A DNA stretch of 64,000 nucleotides from Dryomyza anilis (GCA_951804985.1 OX638131.1:372001-436000), one strand, 5' to 3'; shown: positions 49,063 to 60,262, numbered from the stretch's first letter. Numbers and translations are program-made. The notes: generated by a model from the sequence alone, not told the origin.

Positions 49063-49910
49063 GTAATAGGCAACGTTTTCTTGTCAGCCTCTTCGTCTTG
49101 TTTCTGTCGCTTTAAAAAAAGTATTATTTTAATATTAATGATATCACATGAAAATCTAATTGACAACAAAAAATTAAATAAAAAATATTTTTAACGTTTT
49201 TAAGCTCAAATTTTTAATTGTTTATATGCTGATTGTTCTAAATTGTTTGACAAACGTTTAGCTCTCAGAACCGACCTTACAGTTCTCAGAACCAAACTTA
49301 CAACTTACTCGGTTCTCTCTACTGTAAAGTTGGTTCTGAGAACTGAGCTCTCAAAACCGACCTTACAATTCTCAGAACCGACCTTACAGTCGCCAGAACC
49401 GATCTTACAGTTGAGAGAACCGAGTATGTTGTAAGGATGGCTCTGAGAATTGTAAGGTCGGTTCTGAGAGCTAAAGTTCAGTTCTCAAAACCGACTTTAC
49501 AGTAGAGAGAACCGAGTATGTTGAAAGGTCGGTAATAGGCAACGTTTTCTTGTCAGCCTCTTCGTCTTGTTTCTGTCGCTTTAAAAAAAGTATTATTTTA
49601 ATATTAATCACATGAAAATCTAATTGACAAAAAAAAAAAATTAAATAAAAAATATTTTTACAACGTTTTTAAGCTCAAATTTTTAATAATTTATATACTG
49701 ATTGTTCTAAATTGTTTGTACAAACGTTTAGCCCTCAGAACCGACCTTACAATTCTCAGAGCCAATCTTACAACATACTCGGTTCTCTCAACTGTAAGGT
49801 CGGTTCTGAGAACTGTAAGGTCGGTTCTGAGAGCTAAAGTTCAGTTCTCAGAACCGACTTTACAGTAGAGAGAACCGAGTATGTTGAAAGGTCGGTATGT
49901 TGTAAGGATG
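49063..49910 (+). repeat. 469-bp tandem duplication
   Basis: 49063 onward (GTAATAGGCAACGTTTTCTT, GTCAGCCTCTTCGTCTTGTT, CTGTCGCTTTAAAAAAAGTA) is repeated from 49532 with an offset of 469 bp. The second copy lacks 5 bp in ATTAATGATATCACATG, has a longer A run and a few substitutions. The duplication includes the left flank and part of the family G palindromic array. Confidence 0.85.
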
Positions 49911-50066
49911 TTCTTAGTTGTTTGTACAAACGTTTAGCTCTCAGTTTCTTACAGTTTCAGAACCGACCTTACAACATACTCGGTTCTCTCTACTGTTAGG
50001 TCGGTTCTGAGAACTGAACTTTAGCTCTCAGATCGGTTCTGAGAGCTAAAATTTTGTACAAACAAT
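49244..50066. mobile_element. palindromic array of GAACCGACC/GGTCGGTTC words (family G)
   Basis: Words such as CTCTCAGAACCGACCTTACA, GTTCTCAGAACC, ACATACTCGGTTCTCTC and their complements alternate on both strands about every 25-30 bp. The block is bounded and subdivided by TTGTACAAACGTTTAGCTCT; the final end, GAGAGCTAAAATTTTGTACA, is its complement. The element behaves as a foldback whose interior was enlarged by the 469-bp duplication. A short plus-strand frame (49243-49434) with repeated Glu-Pro is a by-product. Confidence 0.7.
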
Positions 50067-50129
50067 TAAAAAAAACCAACACATTCTATTAGTATTCGGT
50101 CCTCTCTTTAATAAAATTTAATATGAGAA

Positions 50130-51334
50130 ATGTGGGGCTCAGCCATTTTGATTATGACAATCTATTCGAACCAACGTTTTATTGTGCATCCGAAATACAT
50201 TTGTTGTAACGTCATGTCATTAAAATGAACGTACTTTATTTTAATATAACCGAAATGTTAGACCTCTCAACTGCACATTCGCTTGCCATAACCTCAGAAT
50301 TGCGATTTTCATTCATTGACGTTCGTGCATTTGTTACGGCAACTGAGTACGTTGTAATCACAAACGACAACCTCATGCCTATCTGCAGTTCGGTTGCCAG
50401 AATCTTACTTACTATTATGGATACATACAGACATAAAGAAACGTCAAAAATTATCACAAGCGAAAAACAATAGAAAATTTATTAATTACGTAATTATAAA
50501 AATAAATTAATTTGTAAAATAAATAAATTGAATTATAATATAAATATGAAATAAAAAATATTTTTTAATATAAAACGTTTTTAATGTGAACTTTAAGGAT
50601 CATATAGATTGTATTATCCACCACTCCACGTTTCATTTTAAATCATACTCAAAATTCACCTTAAAAGCATTTTATATTAAACAAATTGTATACAAAACAA
50701 AAATATAAAATACAACATAAATGTTCTTCATATTGAAGAACGCTGTTCATTAAACCAAATTTCAATCAAAATATTTTATCTTCGTTCATACTTCTCAGTT
50801 CTCAAGTAGTTCTTGTACGTTATTTCTTAAATAATGCTTGTTCGACATGCACAAAATAGTAAAATATTTTATAATATATTAATTTTTTGGGACACATTTA
50901 AATATTTTCGGATAATTTTTTAAAATATTTTTTTTAACTACAATTTTACAACACTTTTTATTCGAATTATTTTCAAATTTTATATTTCTCATCAAACGAG
51001 ACAGTAGTAACTACACTATTTGAAATTGTATGCGCGACATATTTAGGCATTTATAACAAATGTAGAGAATAAGTTTTACATACATAAAAAATAACTTTGT
51101 TCAAATAAATAGTTTAATTCAAGGTTGCAACAACATCATGTTCACTAACTTGGAGGTTGCGACAGCTTCATGCTCACCGGTTTGGAGGTTGCCACAACCT
51201 CATGATCACAAACTGGGAGGTTGCAACAACTGAATTCAGAGATTGTTGCAAATACGTTATCACTTGTTGCTGCAACCGAATCATAATATGGTAGGGCAAT
51301 TCAGTTAGTTGCTGCAACTAATCAGTCAATTGTG
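50130..51334 (-). mobile_element. palindromic element family B, copy B2, interrupted
   Basis: Read in reverse, this matches B1. 51100-51334 carries GGAGGTTGCGACAGC, GGAGGTTGCCACAACCTCAT and GTTGCTGCAACTAATC. 50165-50440 matches 14110-14400 of B1 (TTCATTGACGTTCGTGCATT, GCAGTTCGGTTGCCAG, CATACAGACATAAAGAAACG). 51005-51100 matches 13750-13860. The middle of B1 is replaced here by a family A insertion. The 82-codon frame at 50225-50473 is inside the element. Confidence 0.75.
50690..50975 (+). mobile_element. family A copy A13, nested in family B copy B2
   Basis: This contains the mid-element block AAAATACAACATAAATGTTC, TTCATATTGAAGAACGCTGT, TCATTAAACCAAATTTCAAT and then TCTCAGTTCTCAAGTAGTTC and AATGCTTGTTCGACATGC, as in A10. 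It begins and ends within sequence matching family B. It lacks the family's outer termini. Confidence 0.7.
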
Positions 51335-53690
51335 TACCTAGATTCCAATATTTTTTATTTAGTTATTTGGTAATATTAGGTAACTAAATATGATTAATAT
51401 CGGTTTGCCATAAATCATTAGAATTGATTTAAAAATTTAAAATTTGTAATTTTTTAAAATTCTAAAATGACTGGCCCCCCTATAAGTGACTTGTGGATCC
51501 ACCCCTGAATCCAGTGTCATGTTATTTGTTTACAATCGATCTACAACAACCACAATAATGACAAGAACAACAAGGTAAATGACATTTATGCAAATTTAAA
51601 AACGTATTTTCTCGAAAACAAATAAAATTCGAATTTTGTAGAAACAAATGACGCTGATAAGAGCTGCAAAGGAAGAAAGAGAATAAGAAGAAGCAGAACA
51701 TAACATGCCCGTTATGTAAATGCTACGTGAGTGACAGTGTTCTGTGAAATCTAAAAGGACATCAAATTTAAATAAAATAAAATAAAATGGAATGAAATAA
51801 AATACAAAAAACGCAGTTTTCTATTGAGATAATGTTTTTTTTTTTGCCACTAAACGCACGATAGATAATAAAAAAGCACCGAACTGCGATGTGACAACGG
51901 CAACGTACTTTGTTGTATCTGCTCTGCATATTTTAAGCATCAATACCGAGACAACTACACAGTCGTCGTTCTGCGATAGGAACAGACACACACACACACA
52001 CGCACTCACACACACAACATCAATCGGTACTTGGCGTGTCGTGCTGCAGTGCGCCCTCGTTGAAGCCAACTCGTTTTCGAAAATACTTTGGAAGGCACAT
52101 CGCACATCCTAAGCGGCGTCGTCGTCCTGGCATGGCTGGCTTTGATGCGATGCAATGCGCCACGTCTGTCCTTGACGGTCACAGCCATAATTTGTGTGGC
52201 TCACCGACGACCGGTTGCGTCGCGCAGGCATCCTTCGTGCCGCCAACATCGGCTGCAATGGCGAACGCATGCGACTGCGTCATGTTATGCGCTATGCGGA
52301 ACATGGAACCCGTGCATCCCATCCAGGAGTCTGTGTGTGTGTGTTGCTGTCTCTTAGTGTGAATGGCATTTAGCATTTTGCCATTTCTTGAACAATGCCG
52401 TGTGGCAGCCACAGCCGCAGCAGCTCCAGTACCAGCCGCCGCCGCATATCGATCACTGTCCTTGGCTGCGTCTTCGGTCTTCAGTCTTCGGTGTTCAGCA
52501 GCGTCGGTCGTCCTTTTAGTTTTTGCTGTGCAATAAAAAACGGAAATCGGATTTTGATTTGTACGTCATGTTTTGCATGTGTTAGTGCCGGTGCCAGTGT
52601 GGATGCATGTGCGGCGTATAAATTCTGCTCCATTTTGCTGCTGATTTATATGCAAATTTTTGGAGGGTTTCTTTCATGTTCTGCGACGTCCCGTGTCCTG
52701 CGTCCTTCGACGTGCGACACAAAATGCTGAAATGTTTTCTTTCTGTCTTTTCTTTTTTGCGAAATACCTATTTTTGTTTGGCTTATGATGCTCGTTTTGC
52801 GTTATAAATATGTCGCAGGGCGAGGGGCGCAGGGGATGGCTGATGGGGAGTATCGACAAGGGTGGATGCATGGAAGTTAGTTTGAATGTAAATATGTGGC
52901 AGTGACAACAATTTCCGTTAGTTTAAGGGATTCCATCATATTTCTGGTAAAATAAACACAAAGAATTGAATATCGCTGAATTGAATATTCGAGCTGTATT
53001 GAAAATATTAAAAAAATATGAAACATGAATTTAAAACATGTTGATTTAGTCAAAGAAAATAATAAGAAAATTGCGTAAACTGAAAATCCTTTAAAAAGTA
53101 ATTTGAAATTTTTTGATACCTCATGCATTTTTGAAATTTATTAAACTAATTCAGTTTGAATCGAAATCGTCAATTTTATTAAAGTAGATAGATTAGAAAA
53201 CAAAAATTTAATTCCGATGAAGAAAAATGATATGCTGTAAACATTAAAACATTTTTTTTAATCGATTTCAAGTTATGTTGTACGTGTTCTATAATTTTCA
53301 AAGGTATTGCGGAATATTTTGCAGGCAGAGCAAAAATAAAGATTTACTGTTTTTTTAATTTATGGCTGCCTTTGATTATCAAACTCGAACAAATGACAAC
53401 AACAGCAACATATTTCCTGCCACAAAGCAGAATAAAAAAATCGATTCTCATTCGATGTTTAAAACAACCAAAGTGCTTTGAGGGAAACGAAGCAGCAGCA
53501 ACATCGGCATCAGCAACATTCATTGATATTTTCTGCTGTCAACCTTGTTTTTGATGTTGATGATGATGTTCTTGCTGACGATGATGGTTAGAATGAAATG
53601 AAGTTCTTGCTAATGACGCGAAACTTGACTTATGCTGAAAATGTTTCTGTTGTTACTAAATCTTACAGTGGTCCCAAATTAGATTTTAAT
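51335..53690. other. GC-richer island (51560-52880 and 53350-53640), no gene recognised
   Basis: Repeat-free apart from an AC microsatellite. Frames of up to 111 codons overlap in several phases on both strands (51821-52730) and have no recognisable domains. Cys/Val-rich tails come from the GTGTGT or CACACA text. 52880-53350 is AT-rich. Confidence 0.4.
51985..52018 (+). repeat. (AC)n microsatellite
   Basis: ACACACACACACACAC-type repeat interrupted by CGCACTCAC. Confidence 0.85.
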
Positions 53691-54701
53691 CGAACAAAAG
53701 TCTGAGTTGTAGTATATCCATATATATTATAAATATAGACAAGTAGAAAAAATGGGTCTACTACAATTTTGTTTAGTTTTTTTTATCATATAATGTCAAT
53801 TTGACAGATCAGCAGTATGCAGATTAGCAAATATTATCAACTCAATTCAAAGGATCCTATAAAGTAGATGTTCCTTTTATAAGAAATCATAAAATGACAA
53901 TGGTCGGTCTCTTGTAGTGCATTTTATACATTTTAAAACGACTTCAGTATACAGGGTGGTCCGTTTTGGGCTGCAAATATTTTAGAGACGTTCATTTCAT
54001 GAACAAAATTGTTCTAGAGTAAGGGTCTACTTGGAACACCCAATGATATACAGAGTGTTTTCAAAATTAAATTTTAAAAAATTGATACAACCGTATATTT
54101 AATTATAACTTCTACAATTTATTGCCCAGATCAAAAATACCACCAGATTCATCCTATGGAAGATTTCAATCATTGAATCAAAAATTTCATTTTCATTCAT
54201 AACAAACAGAAATGTGTTTTCATTTAACATTTATAAATTTATTTTTTTATTTATTACGAGGTTTTTGTTATTAATTGAGTCGTTGGGAATCAAAACAGGG
54301 TAAGTCCATGCTGTGACAATTCGAGAAAAACACGAAAAAGTAATTAAAAAATTTAAAAATTAAATAGGATTCCGTAAACAATCAAAATTAACATATTTAT
54401 AACATATTCAAAAATATGAATATTTATTTATTTCTTTATTACATATATATTACATACATAAAAATGTTAGTGTTACCAAATATATTATAAAAAAGTATTG
54501 GAATTAGAGCTTTTGGTACCAGGTTCTGAACTATGAGCATTCCGTCATGCACTCTTATGCGACTTGTACATTTTTGGAGTTCCGATGTATCTTTTACATG
54601 TTACAATTTAGATTTAAAAATGTAAAATTTTAAAAATGAAGATTATTTTGAAATTGTTAATTGTTCGTAAAATATTTTACAAAACAAAACAAAAAACGGT
54701 A
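53691..54701. other. AT-rich DNA, possible mariner-like fragment
   Basis: TATACAGGGTGGTCCG at 53948 has the TA-CAGGGTG look of some Tc1/mariner or MITE ends, but no mirror end was found. The rest is AT-rich with nothing recognised. Confidence 0.3.
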
Positions 54702-54917
54702 CATTCAGAAAATAATTTACCTATTTCAAGTAAATATGGAAATGATTTAGCTCCATAGAATATATTTCTTTAAATTAAACATATTTTTCTTGTAATCAAA
54801 GAAAATTTTCTTTAAATCAACGAATTTCTTCAAATAAAAAAAAAATTGTGTTTCCGTGAAGGAATATTTTTCTATGGAGCCATTTTACTTCAATTAAGTA
54901 AATTTTTTTTTGTGTGT
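54702..54917. mobile_element. foldback element with GCTCCATAGAA arms (family M)
   Basis: The left arm AAATAATTTACCTATTTCAA, GTAAATATGG, TAGCTCCATAGAATATAT faces the right arm, which reverse-complemented reads AAAAATTTACTTAATTGAAG, TAAAATGG, CTCCATAGAAAAATATTC. The outer end CACACAAAAAAAAA on the right resembles the other foldback termini. Arms are about 70 bp and the loop is rich in AAATCAAAGAAAATTTT words. Confidence 0.6.
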
Positions 54918-55329
54918 GACAATTTTTTTTAAGAAATATTTTTTTTGGAAAATTTTTCAAAAAAAAAAAAATTTTTTGAAAAAAAAATGTCCTAAGAAAA
55001 AATTTTTCAAACAAAATTTTTTTTTTAACAGTCTGAGACAAAATTTCTGGCATTTTTCAGGAATATTTCCGGCAAACACACAAATAAGATAAACGGAATA
55101 TTTTGGGAGTATACAATTTTGAATACAAATATAACACGCACAGCTCAAAATGGTGAAAAAGCTAAGTTCTGCCAAAATATTATGGTTGCAAAATTTTGTG
55201 AAATTTTATTGACACATTCACTGCATATTTTGGGAACGGGCAGAAAACCGCTTGCGATTCAAACTACGCGTTTGTCTGTTTGAAATATGTCGAAAGCTGA
55301 TTCTAAACTGCTTCGACCATGTCAAAAAT
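54918..55329. other. A/T homopolymer block and spacer
   Basis: 54918-55030 is almost pure A and T runs with mirror frames on both strands (Lys/Phe-rich, not genes). 55080-55320 is unassigned. Confidence 0.4.
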
Positions 55330-55560
55330 TATAAATATAACTTTTTTTTATAAAAAATATGGAAAAAATTGAAAAAAAAAATATATATTGATTTAAATTT
55401 GGTTTGATGAAAAGAATTCTTCAATATGATGTACAAATATTTTGTATTTTTTCAGTCAATCATCAAATTGATAATGAATTCATAACATTGATGTTTTGTA
55501 GTGATCAATATTATGTATTGTTCTTCAATACAATGAATCATGGTTTGAAGTACAAACCAT
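55330..55560 (-). mobile_element. palindromic MITE family A fragment, copy A14
   Basis: The reverse strand shows ACTTCAAACCATGATTCATT, AATGTTATGAATTCATTATC, TTTGATGATTGACTG and CATATTGAAGAATTCTTTTC followed by ATCAAACCAAATTT. This is the family A left half without a clean terminus. Confidence 0.65.
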
Positions 55561-55940
55561 GATATCAGATACACGTGATATCGGCACCACTGTGCTTCTT
55601 TTTTTATCTCGAAAAAACGATTTTGTTTTATGTTTATAATTTTTGTAATTCTTACATTTATGTTATTATTCTACTGGATTTTGTTTTATTTTATTATTCA
55701 TTTTATTGTACACATTATATTTAAATTTCTGCATATTTTCAGCATTTTTGTGGATTATGTGATATTGGATACTTATTATGCATGAAAATGTCTATTTATA
55801 AACAGCACCCAGATTTAGACCATATTTATGTCATCCATGTGTTTTATGTACCTACTGTTATATGCTGCTAATTTAATAATAAATTTAATCAATCGATAAT
55901 CGTTTTTTAACATTTAATATTTAAGATATATACTACATAC
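55561..55940. other. AT-rich spacer, nothing recognised
   Basis: No frame, repeat or RNA is recognised. Confidence 0.35.
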
Positions 55941-56062
55941 AGTATTCTACACGAAGAGGTAAAGGGTATATACAATTCAGTCATCCGTTTGTAACACTCA
56001 GAAGGAGTCGTGATTGATAAGGAAAATAATATATGTTCTGAATCAACTGAAACGCCGAGTTT
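55941..56062 (+). mobile_element. INE-1-like element remnant, copy 5
   Basis: ATTCTACACGAAGAGGTAAA, GGGTATATACAATTCAGTCA, CCGTTTGTAACACTCAGAAG and ATATGTTCTGAATCAACTGA follow the order of the first 120 bp of the INE-1-like elements with many substitutions. The remainder is lost. Confidence 0.6.
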
Positions 56063-56220
56063 ATGCATTTTTCTATACAAAAAATACATGAAAATTTACA
56101 ATATTTCTATTAGATATTACGTCATTTAAATATCATCTTGAAATTCGGCATGAACATGCGTCAATAAAAATTAAGGTTTTTTTTTTCAAAATTTTGAAGG
56201 ATATACAATTTGAAGTGCAA

Positions 56221-56536
56221 CACGCAGAGAAATAATATGGTTGCGACATTATCGCGACAACCATGCTATGGTCTTTACAATCCTACGTGGTTGTCACAAT
56301 CAAAGTATATTATTTTCAATTTTATTTCAACAATAATAAGGTCACTAAAATCATATTATAGTAGACAATTTATTATAATATGAATGTATTTCTGAAAAAC
56401 CAAAATATGGTTCATAAGAACCATGTTATGATTACGATAATGACTGCCACGAACAAAGTATGGTCAATACCAATCATACCCTGATATAGACTGATCATAA
56501 TACAGTAATTTATTATTTACAACCATATGATTCTCA
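56221..56536. mobile_element. foldback element with ATGGTTGCGACAACCAT words (family D)
   Basis: The left end is CACGCAGAGAAATAATATGG then TTGCGACATTATCGCGACAA. The right end, reverse-complemented, is GTGAGAATCATATGGTTGTA. Between them ACCATACTTTG/CAAAGTATGG, TACGTGGTTGTCACAATC and AACCATGTTATG face each other. The vocabulary overlaps family B (GGTTGCGACAACC) while the termini resemble family E. Confidence 0.6.
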
Positions 56537-57312
56537 CTTACTGGCATTTTTACTCTCTCCTACTCACTTAAAAGTTGGCTATGGCGGTGAGCAGTCGAGT
56601 TTTTTTCCTAGTGACAAAGTGTTTTTATATTTAAAACCACATCAATATTAAAAAATAAATATATTCGCACAGCTCAAATGGTGGTAGAGTTCGGCCGAAG
56701 CTCTATACAGGACTGTAGCGCCATTGAAAACATTTGCTATACGTTGCAATTAATATCGGTTGCTATATTACCTTCGAATTAGTTTTCTGTGTTAAATCTG
56801 ACGAATATCATTTTCTAAATATAAATTATTAATCGGTTTTGAAATTGTCTTAATAAATATATTGTTTAAATTATTTACTATACAACGTTTTTTTAGTCTT
56901 TCACATTTATTAGATTTGAAATGAAACTTCGGTGGCATTTCGCGATCAAGAGATCCATTCTTCGTTTATTTTTTTAAAAATTTGGACTAAAAACATAGGA
57001 TATTGAAAGCTTCTGCGGACCTGATCTGTTTAAAATTGTAAAGATTTTTTACTTGAGATGTGTTTACATTGATTTTGTACCGTTAGTAAACGAATTTCGA
57101 TAATAAATTACATCGCATATATAATCATTCTATCCGATTATACACCCTCGATACTCAAGTGAACCAATGTGCAAGACATATCGCATTTTGTTCGATTCGG
57201 TCCATGAATATTAATGAGGATTTTGAAGCCTCTGCCCAAATAAAATTTTGGTTAAAACAATTATTTTTTATGCTAAGATCAACTTAAGTAATTGAGCCAT
57301 GTTGACTATATT
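56537..57312. other. AT-rich spacer, nothing recognised
   Basis: No gene, RNA or repeat family is recognised. Confidence 0.35.
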
Positions 57313-57512
57313 CACTTAGATAAAAATACTATAAAATCATGAGGTTTTTTGCTATTAAAATTAGTCTATAGGATAAATTATTATTTTAATAGGTAAATAC
57401 CATTAAATACTACAAAATACTATTAAATTGTTTTTGTATTTATACGAAAATATATTTATTTCTTGTATACTATTGAATCAATAACCAATTTCAACATGAT
57501 TTTCTTCTGAGT
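57313..57512 (+). mobile_element. short MITE family I, copy 1
   Basis: This matches 60962-61165: CTATTAAAATTAGTCTATAG, CCATTAAATACTACAAAATA, TTGTATACTATTGAATCAAT, ending in GATTTTCTTCTGAGTG. The left end CACTTAGATAAAAATACTAT is a diverged form of CACTCAGAAAAAA. Words of the type AATACTATTAAATT are self-complementary in part. Confidence 0.65.
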
Positions 57513-58280
57513 GTTGGTACAGGTGAAGTCTATTCTTTTTCAGTTCCATTTTAATGACCGTCTAATTCAAAATAATATTATAAAATACAGTAAGATTTAT
57601 TTAAACATATCCATATTTTTAAATATAATGAAATTGAAACGAAAACATTATACTTACTGTCATAGCAATGTCAATTTTGTTGCGCTATCGATGTAGACTG
57701 ATTTGCCCTACAAAGTGATTCATTACCTTATTAACACATTCAGCGCATAAACCCAACAAATTTATGAGGAGTATGTAATGACTGACAATCCATCCAATGA
57801 GTGGCAATATGTCACTAATAGCTGACAACGTACATGAGGACCTGAGTGCACGGATAGCAACAAAGCAGAACCTCATGTTTTCCATAATGAAGCGAATCTA
57901 ATAATTGCAAATTCATAGACATAGCTATGTCAATATCGAACCTTACAATAAATACTAAATGTGTGAATAGCTAATATTAACATGAAGAATGTTTTATTAA
58001 TTAGACACAATTTGTAGAAGAAACCTGGCAGGCAATTGATTGAGACAGTGTTGCATGAAATGCCATAAAATACTTTGAGAAATGTACATTTTGTGTCATT
58101 GTTAAATTAGCTTTGCAAATATTTCCTACCATATTTGTGAGCAGCCAAAACGTCCGTGGTTCCAAAGTCTCCCTTAATAAGTAAGAAGTACCACAATCGA
58201 AATTGTCTCATTTCATTTACGTCTTCTTCAATGAAATTTCAACTCTAAGCAGCTTAGTGAGCAAGCAAGACAAATTACCG
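57513..58280. other. AT-rich DNA, one protein-like short frame
   Basis: The minus-strand frame 57685-57885 (66 codons) has a central hydrophobic segment, followed by an AAG|GTAATG donor-like site. It is described under findings. Nothing else is recognised. Confidence 0.3.
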
Positions 58281-58863
58281 TCATTATTGTCAACATTATG
58301 TTCCAATATAGTTTGACTCCACTGCGCCGCTCGTCGTCTTGCATGTGTATCGTTGGTCTGTTCCCTGGTGCGCCCCACATTCGGAGGATGCCGGTAGGAA
58401 GTCGTTACAGTAATTAAATTTTAGACTTCTCCAGTGTCCTTCCTCCTTCTTCGGATGGGGTAGTCATTTGTTTACGCAGCCTTGTCTCGGTTAGGTTTGG
58501 TTCGGCTGGCTCTGTTTGCTATTTTTGTTTTTGCCTTCGCTGATGAGGCTGCTGCCTTCTATATAGGGTACCTACATCTGCAGCAGGTCTTCTGTCGTAT
58601 TAAATATTAATAATTTCAGCGACAGTGCCCTGTATATAATTACTGTAGCTACTTAAAAAACGATGCCCTATTTGAGCAGTTTCCCGTGCCTCTCGTCGTG
58701 CCTCGTTTCTGTCAGGCAGTTCGTGTATCCTTGTTTTGGTAATTAAAATGTATTTAAAACTATTAAGACTACACGGCTCTGTACACTACACACGACGGAG
58801 TATGCAAAAGCAAACAGTGGCGGCTGCCGTACATGTGGATGTTCGTTGGTGTTGAACAATGGA

Positions 58864-58886
58864 ATGTGTGTGTGTGTGTGTGTGTG
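58864..58886 (+). repeat. (GT)n microsatellite
   Basis: Uninterrupted GT dinucleotides, about 11 units. Confidence 0.9.
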
Positions 58887-59163
58887 CGTAGTTTGCATAC
58901 ATTGTCCTTCCCAACGCTTGCGTTGATTAAACCCCCCCATATTACACACTGCGTCGAATACATACCGACGCTTGTAATGGGTGTCTGCTCACTGCTGACC
59001 GCACATACGATAATGATACATTTGATGTAGTTTTTTTTCTGTTTTGTTCTTTCTAGTTTACATCGCTTACATCTTGATTAATGGACGCCTAGTGTTGATG
59101 TTAATATATTATGCTGTAAATATTAATAGCCACATAAACAGCGTAGTACATAGATAGATAGGT

Positions 59164-59191
59164 AGACAGACAGACGGACGGACACACACAC
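59164..59191 (+). repeat. GACA/GACG/CA microsatellite
   Basis: GACAGACAGACGGACGGACA followed by CACACA, preceded by GATAGATAGGTA. It is not part of a recognisable INE-1-like element. Confidence 0.8.
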
Positions 59192-59533
59192 CGAAGCGTG
59201 TTTGAACACATTAAGATATGTGCGAATGATTCCATTGTGACGAGTGGTCACCACTTCTATTAATATTTTTGGTTACATGGCAATAACTTTGTGTTCAGTA
59301 ATACATACAAGTTACACAGTCATGAGCTTTCAATTAAAAAAAATGTTTATATATTTTAATATTTTTTTATTCCAAAAAAAAAATTAATTTTTCACTAAAA
59401 TAAAAAAAATAAAAATGGTCAAAAATTAAAATTAGCTAAAAATAAAATGGTTAACATGAAATGTATTTTTCGTAAACAAAAAATTACATAAAAGTATCGA
59501 AGAACAATATTGTTTCCAGTGCGACGAAATATT

Positions 59534-60262
59534 GTCACTGGCATGCCAAAGGGTTCAATGTGCATTTTTTGACATTTGCGTTTTTTTACATTTTTGAATG
59601 TAGTTTATCCTCAAGTCATTTCGTTGGATATTTCTAGCCACAAAAAACAAAACGAAAAGGGCGAATTTGAAAAATTGAAAATCTTGTCATGCCAAAAGGG
59701 CGAATCTTTTCGTTTTTTCGCCATAACTTTTTATTGGTATAAGATAAAATTGTTGTGTAAAGGCATTTATTATTTGTTTTCAAAGCACCTATCGATCAGC
59801 ATCAATAATTAAAAATATTTTGCCAAACATTAATTTACCATTTGTTATTTGCAGGAAAAAATGTTTGGCAAAATATTTATAATTAATGGGCAGATCGATA
59901 GGTGCTTTGAAAACAAACAATAACTGCCTTTACATCCGTATTTTATCATATACCATTAAAGAGTTATAGCAAAAAAACGAAACGATTCGCCCTTTTGGAA
60001 TGACAAGATTTTCAATTTTTCGTTTTTTTTTTGCTATAATTTTTTATTGGTGCAAAATAAAATAGTGGTGTAAAATTATTAATTGTTTGTTTTTAAAGCA
60101 CCTATTGATCTGCATCATTTATTAAACATATTTTGCCAAACATTTTTTCCTGCAAATAACAAATGGCAAATTAATGTTTGACAAAATATTTTTAATTAAT
60201 GATGCCAATAGATAGGTGCTTTAAAACTAAACAATTGATGCCTTTACATTACTATATTTGCG
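59534..60262. mobile_element. double-hairpin foldback element (family N)
   Basis: Hairpin 1 spans about 59666-60023, with arms near 160 bp (GAAAATCTTGTCATGCCAAA, GGGCGAATC, AAAGCACCTATCGATC, AATATTTTGCCAAACAT). Hairpin 2 spans about 60026-60262 with the inner part of the same arms. The loop of hairpin 1 (59831-59860, TACCATTTGTTATTTGCAGG) is present in hairpin 2 as its reverse complement (CCTGCAAATAACAAATGGCA, 60149-60168). TCACTGGCATGCCAAAGGG occurs at the left edge (59535) and again at 60911. No coding is seen. Confidence 0.75.

Larger units (their letters stand above)
58281..59533. other. GC-richer island (58281-59230) then AT-rich DNA, no gene recognised
   Basis: The island is repeat-free apart from GT and GACA microsatellites. 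Three overlapping frames near 58743-59030 depend on the GT repeat. 59320-59480 is A/T-rich with nothing recognised. Confidence 0.4.

Noticed and set aside
49244..50066. CRISPR-like look of regularly spaced GAACCGACC words
   Set aside because: Words alternate in orientation, spacers are themselves made of the same words, and the genome is clearly that of a fly.
50225..50473. 82-codon plus-strand frame
   Set aside because: It lies inside family B copy B2, and the homologous part of B1 does not keep the frame.
52036..52730. Several overlapping Cys-rich frames
   Set aside because: They occupy all phases, and the Cys/Val tails derive from GTGTGT text. No conserved cysteine pattern is recognised.
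53948..54100. TATACAGGGTG as the end of a mariner element
   Set aside because: No mirror-image end or second copy was found in the window, so the match is too short to support an element.
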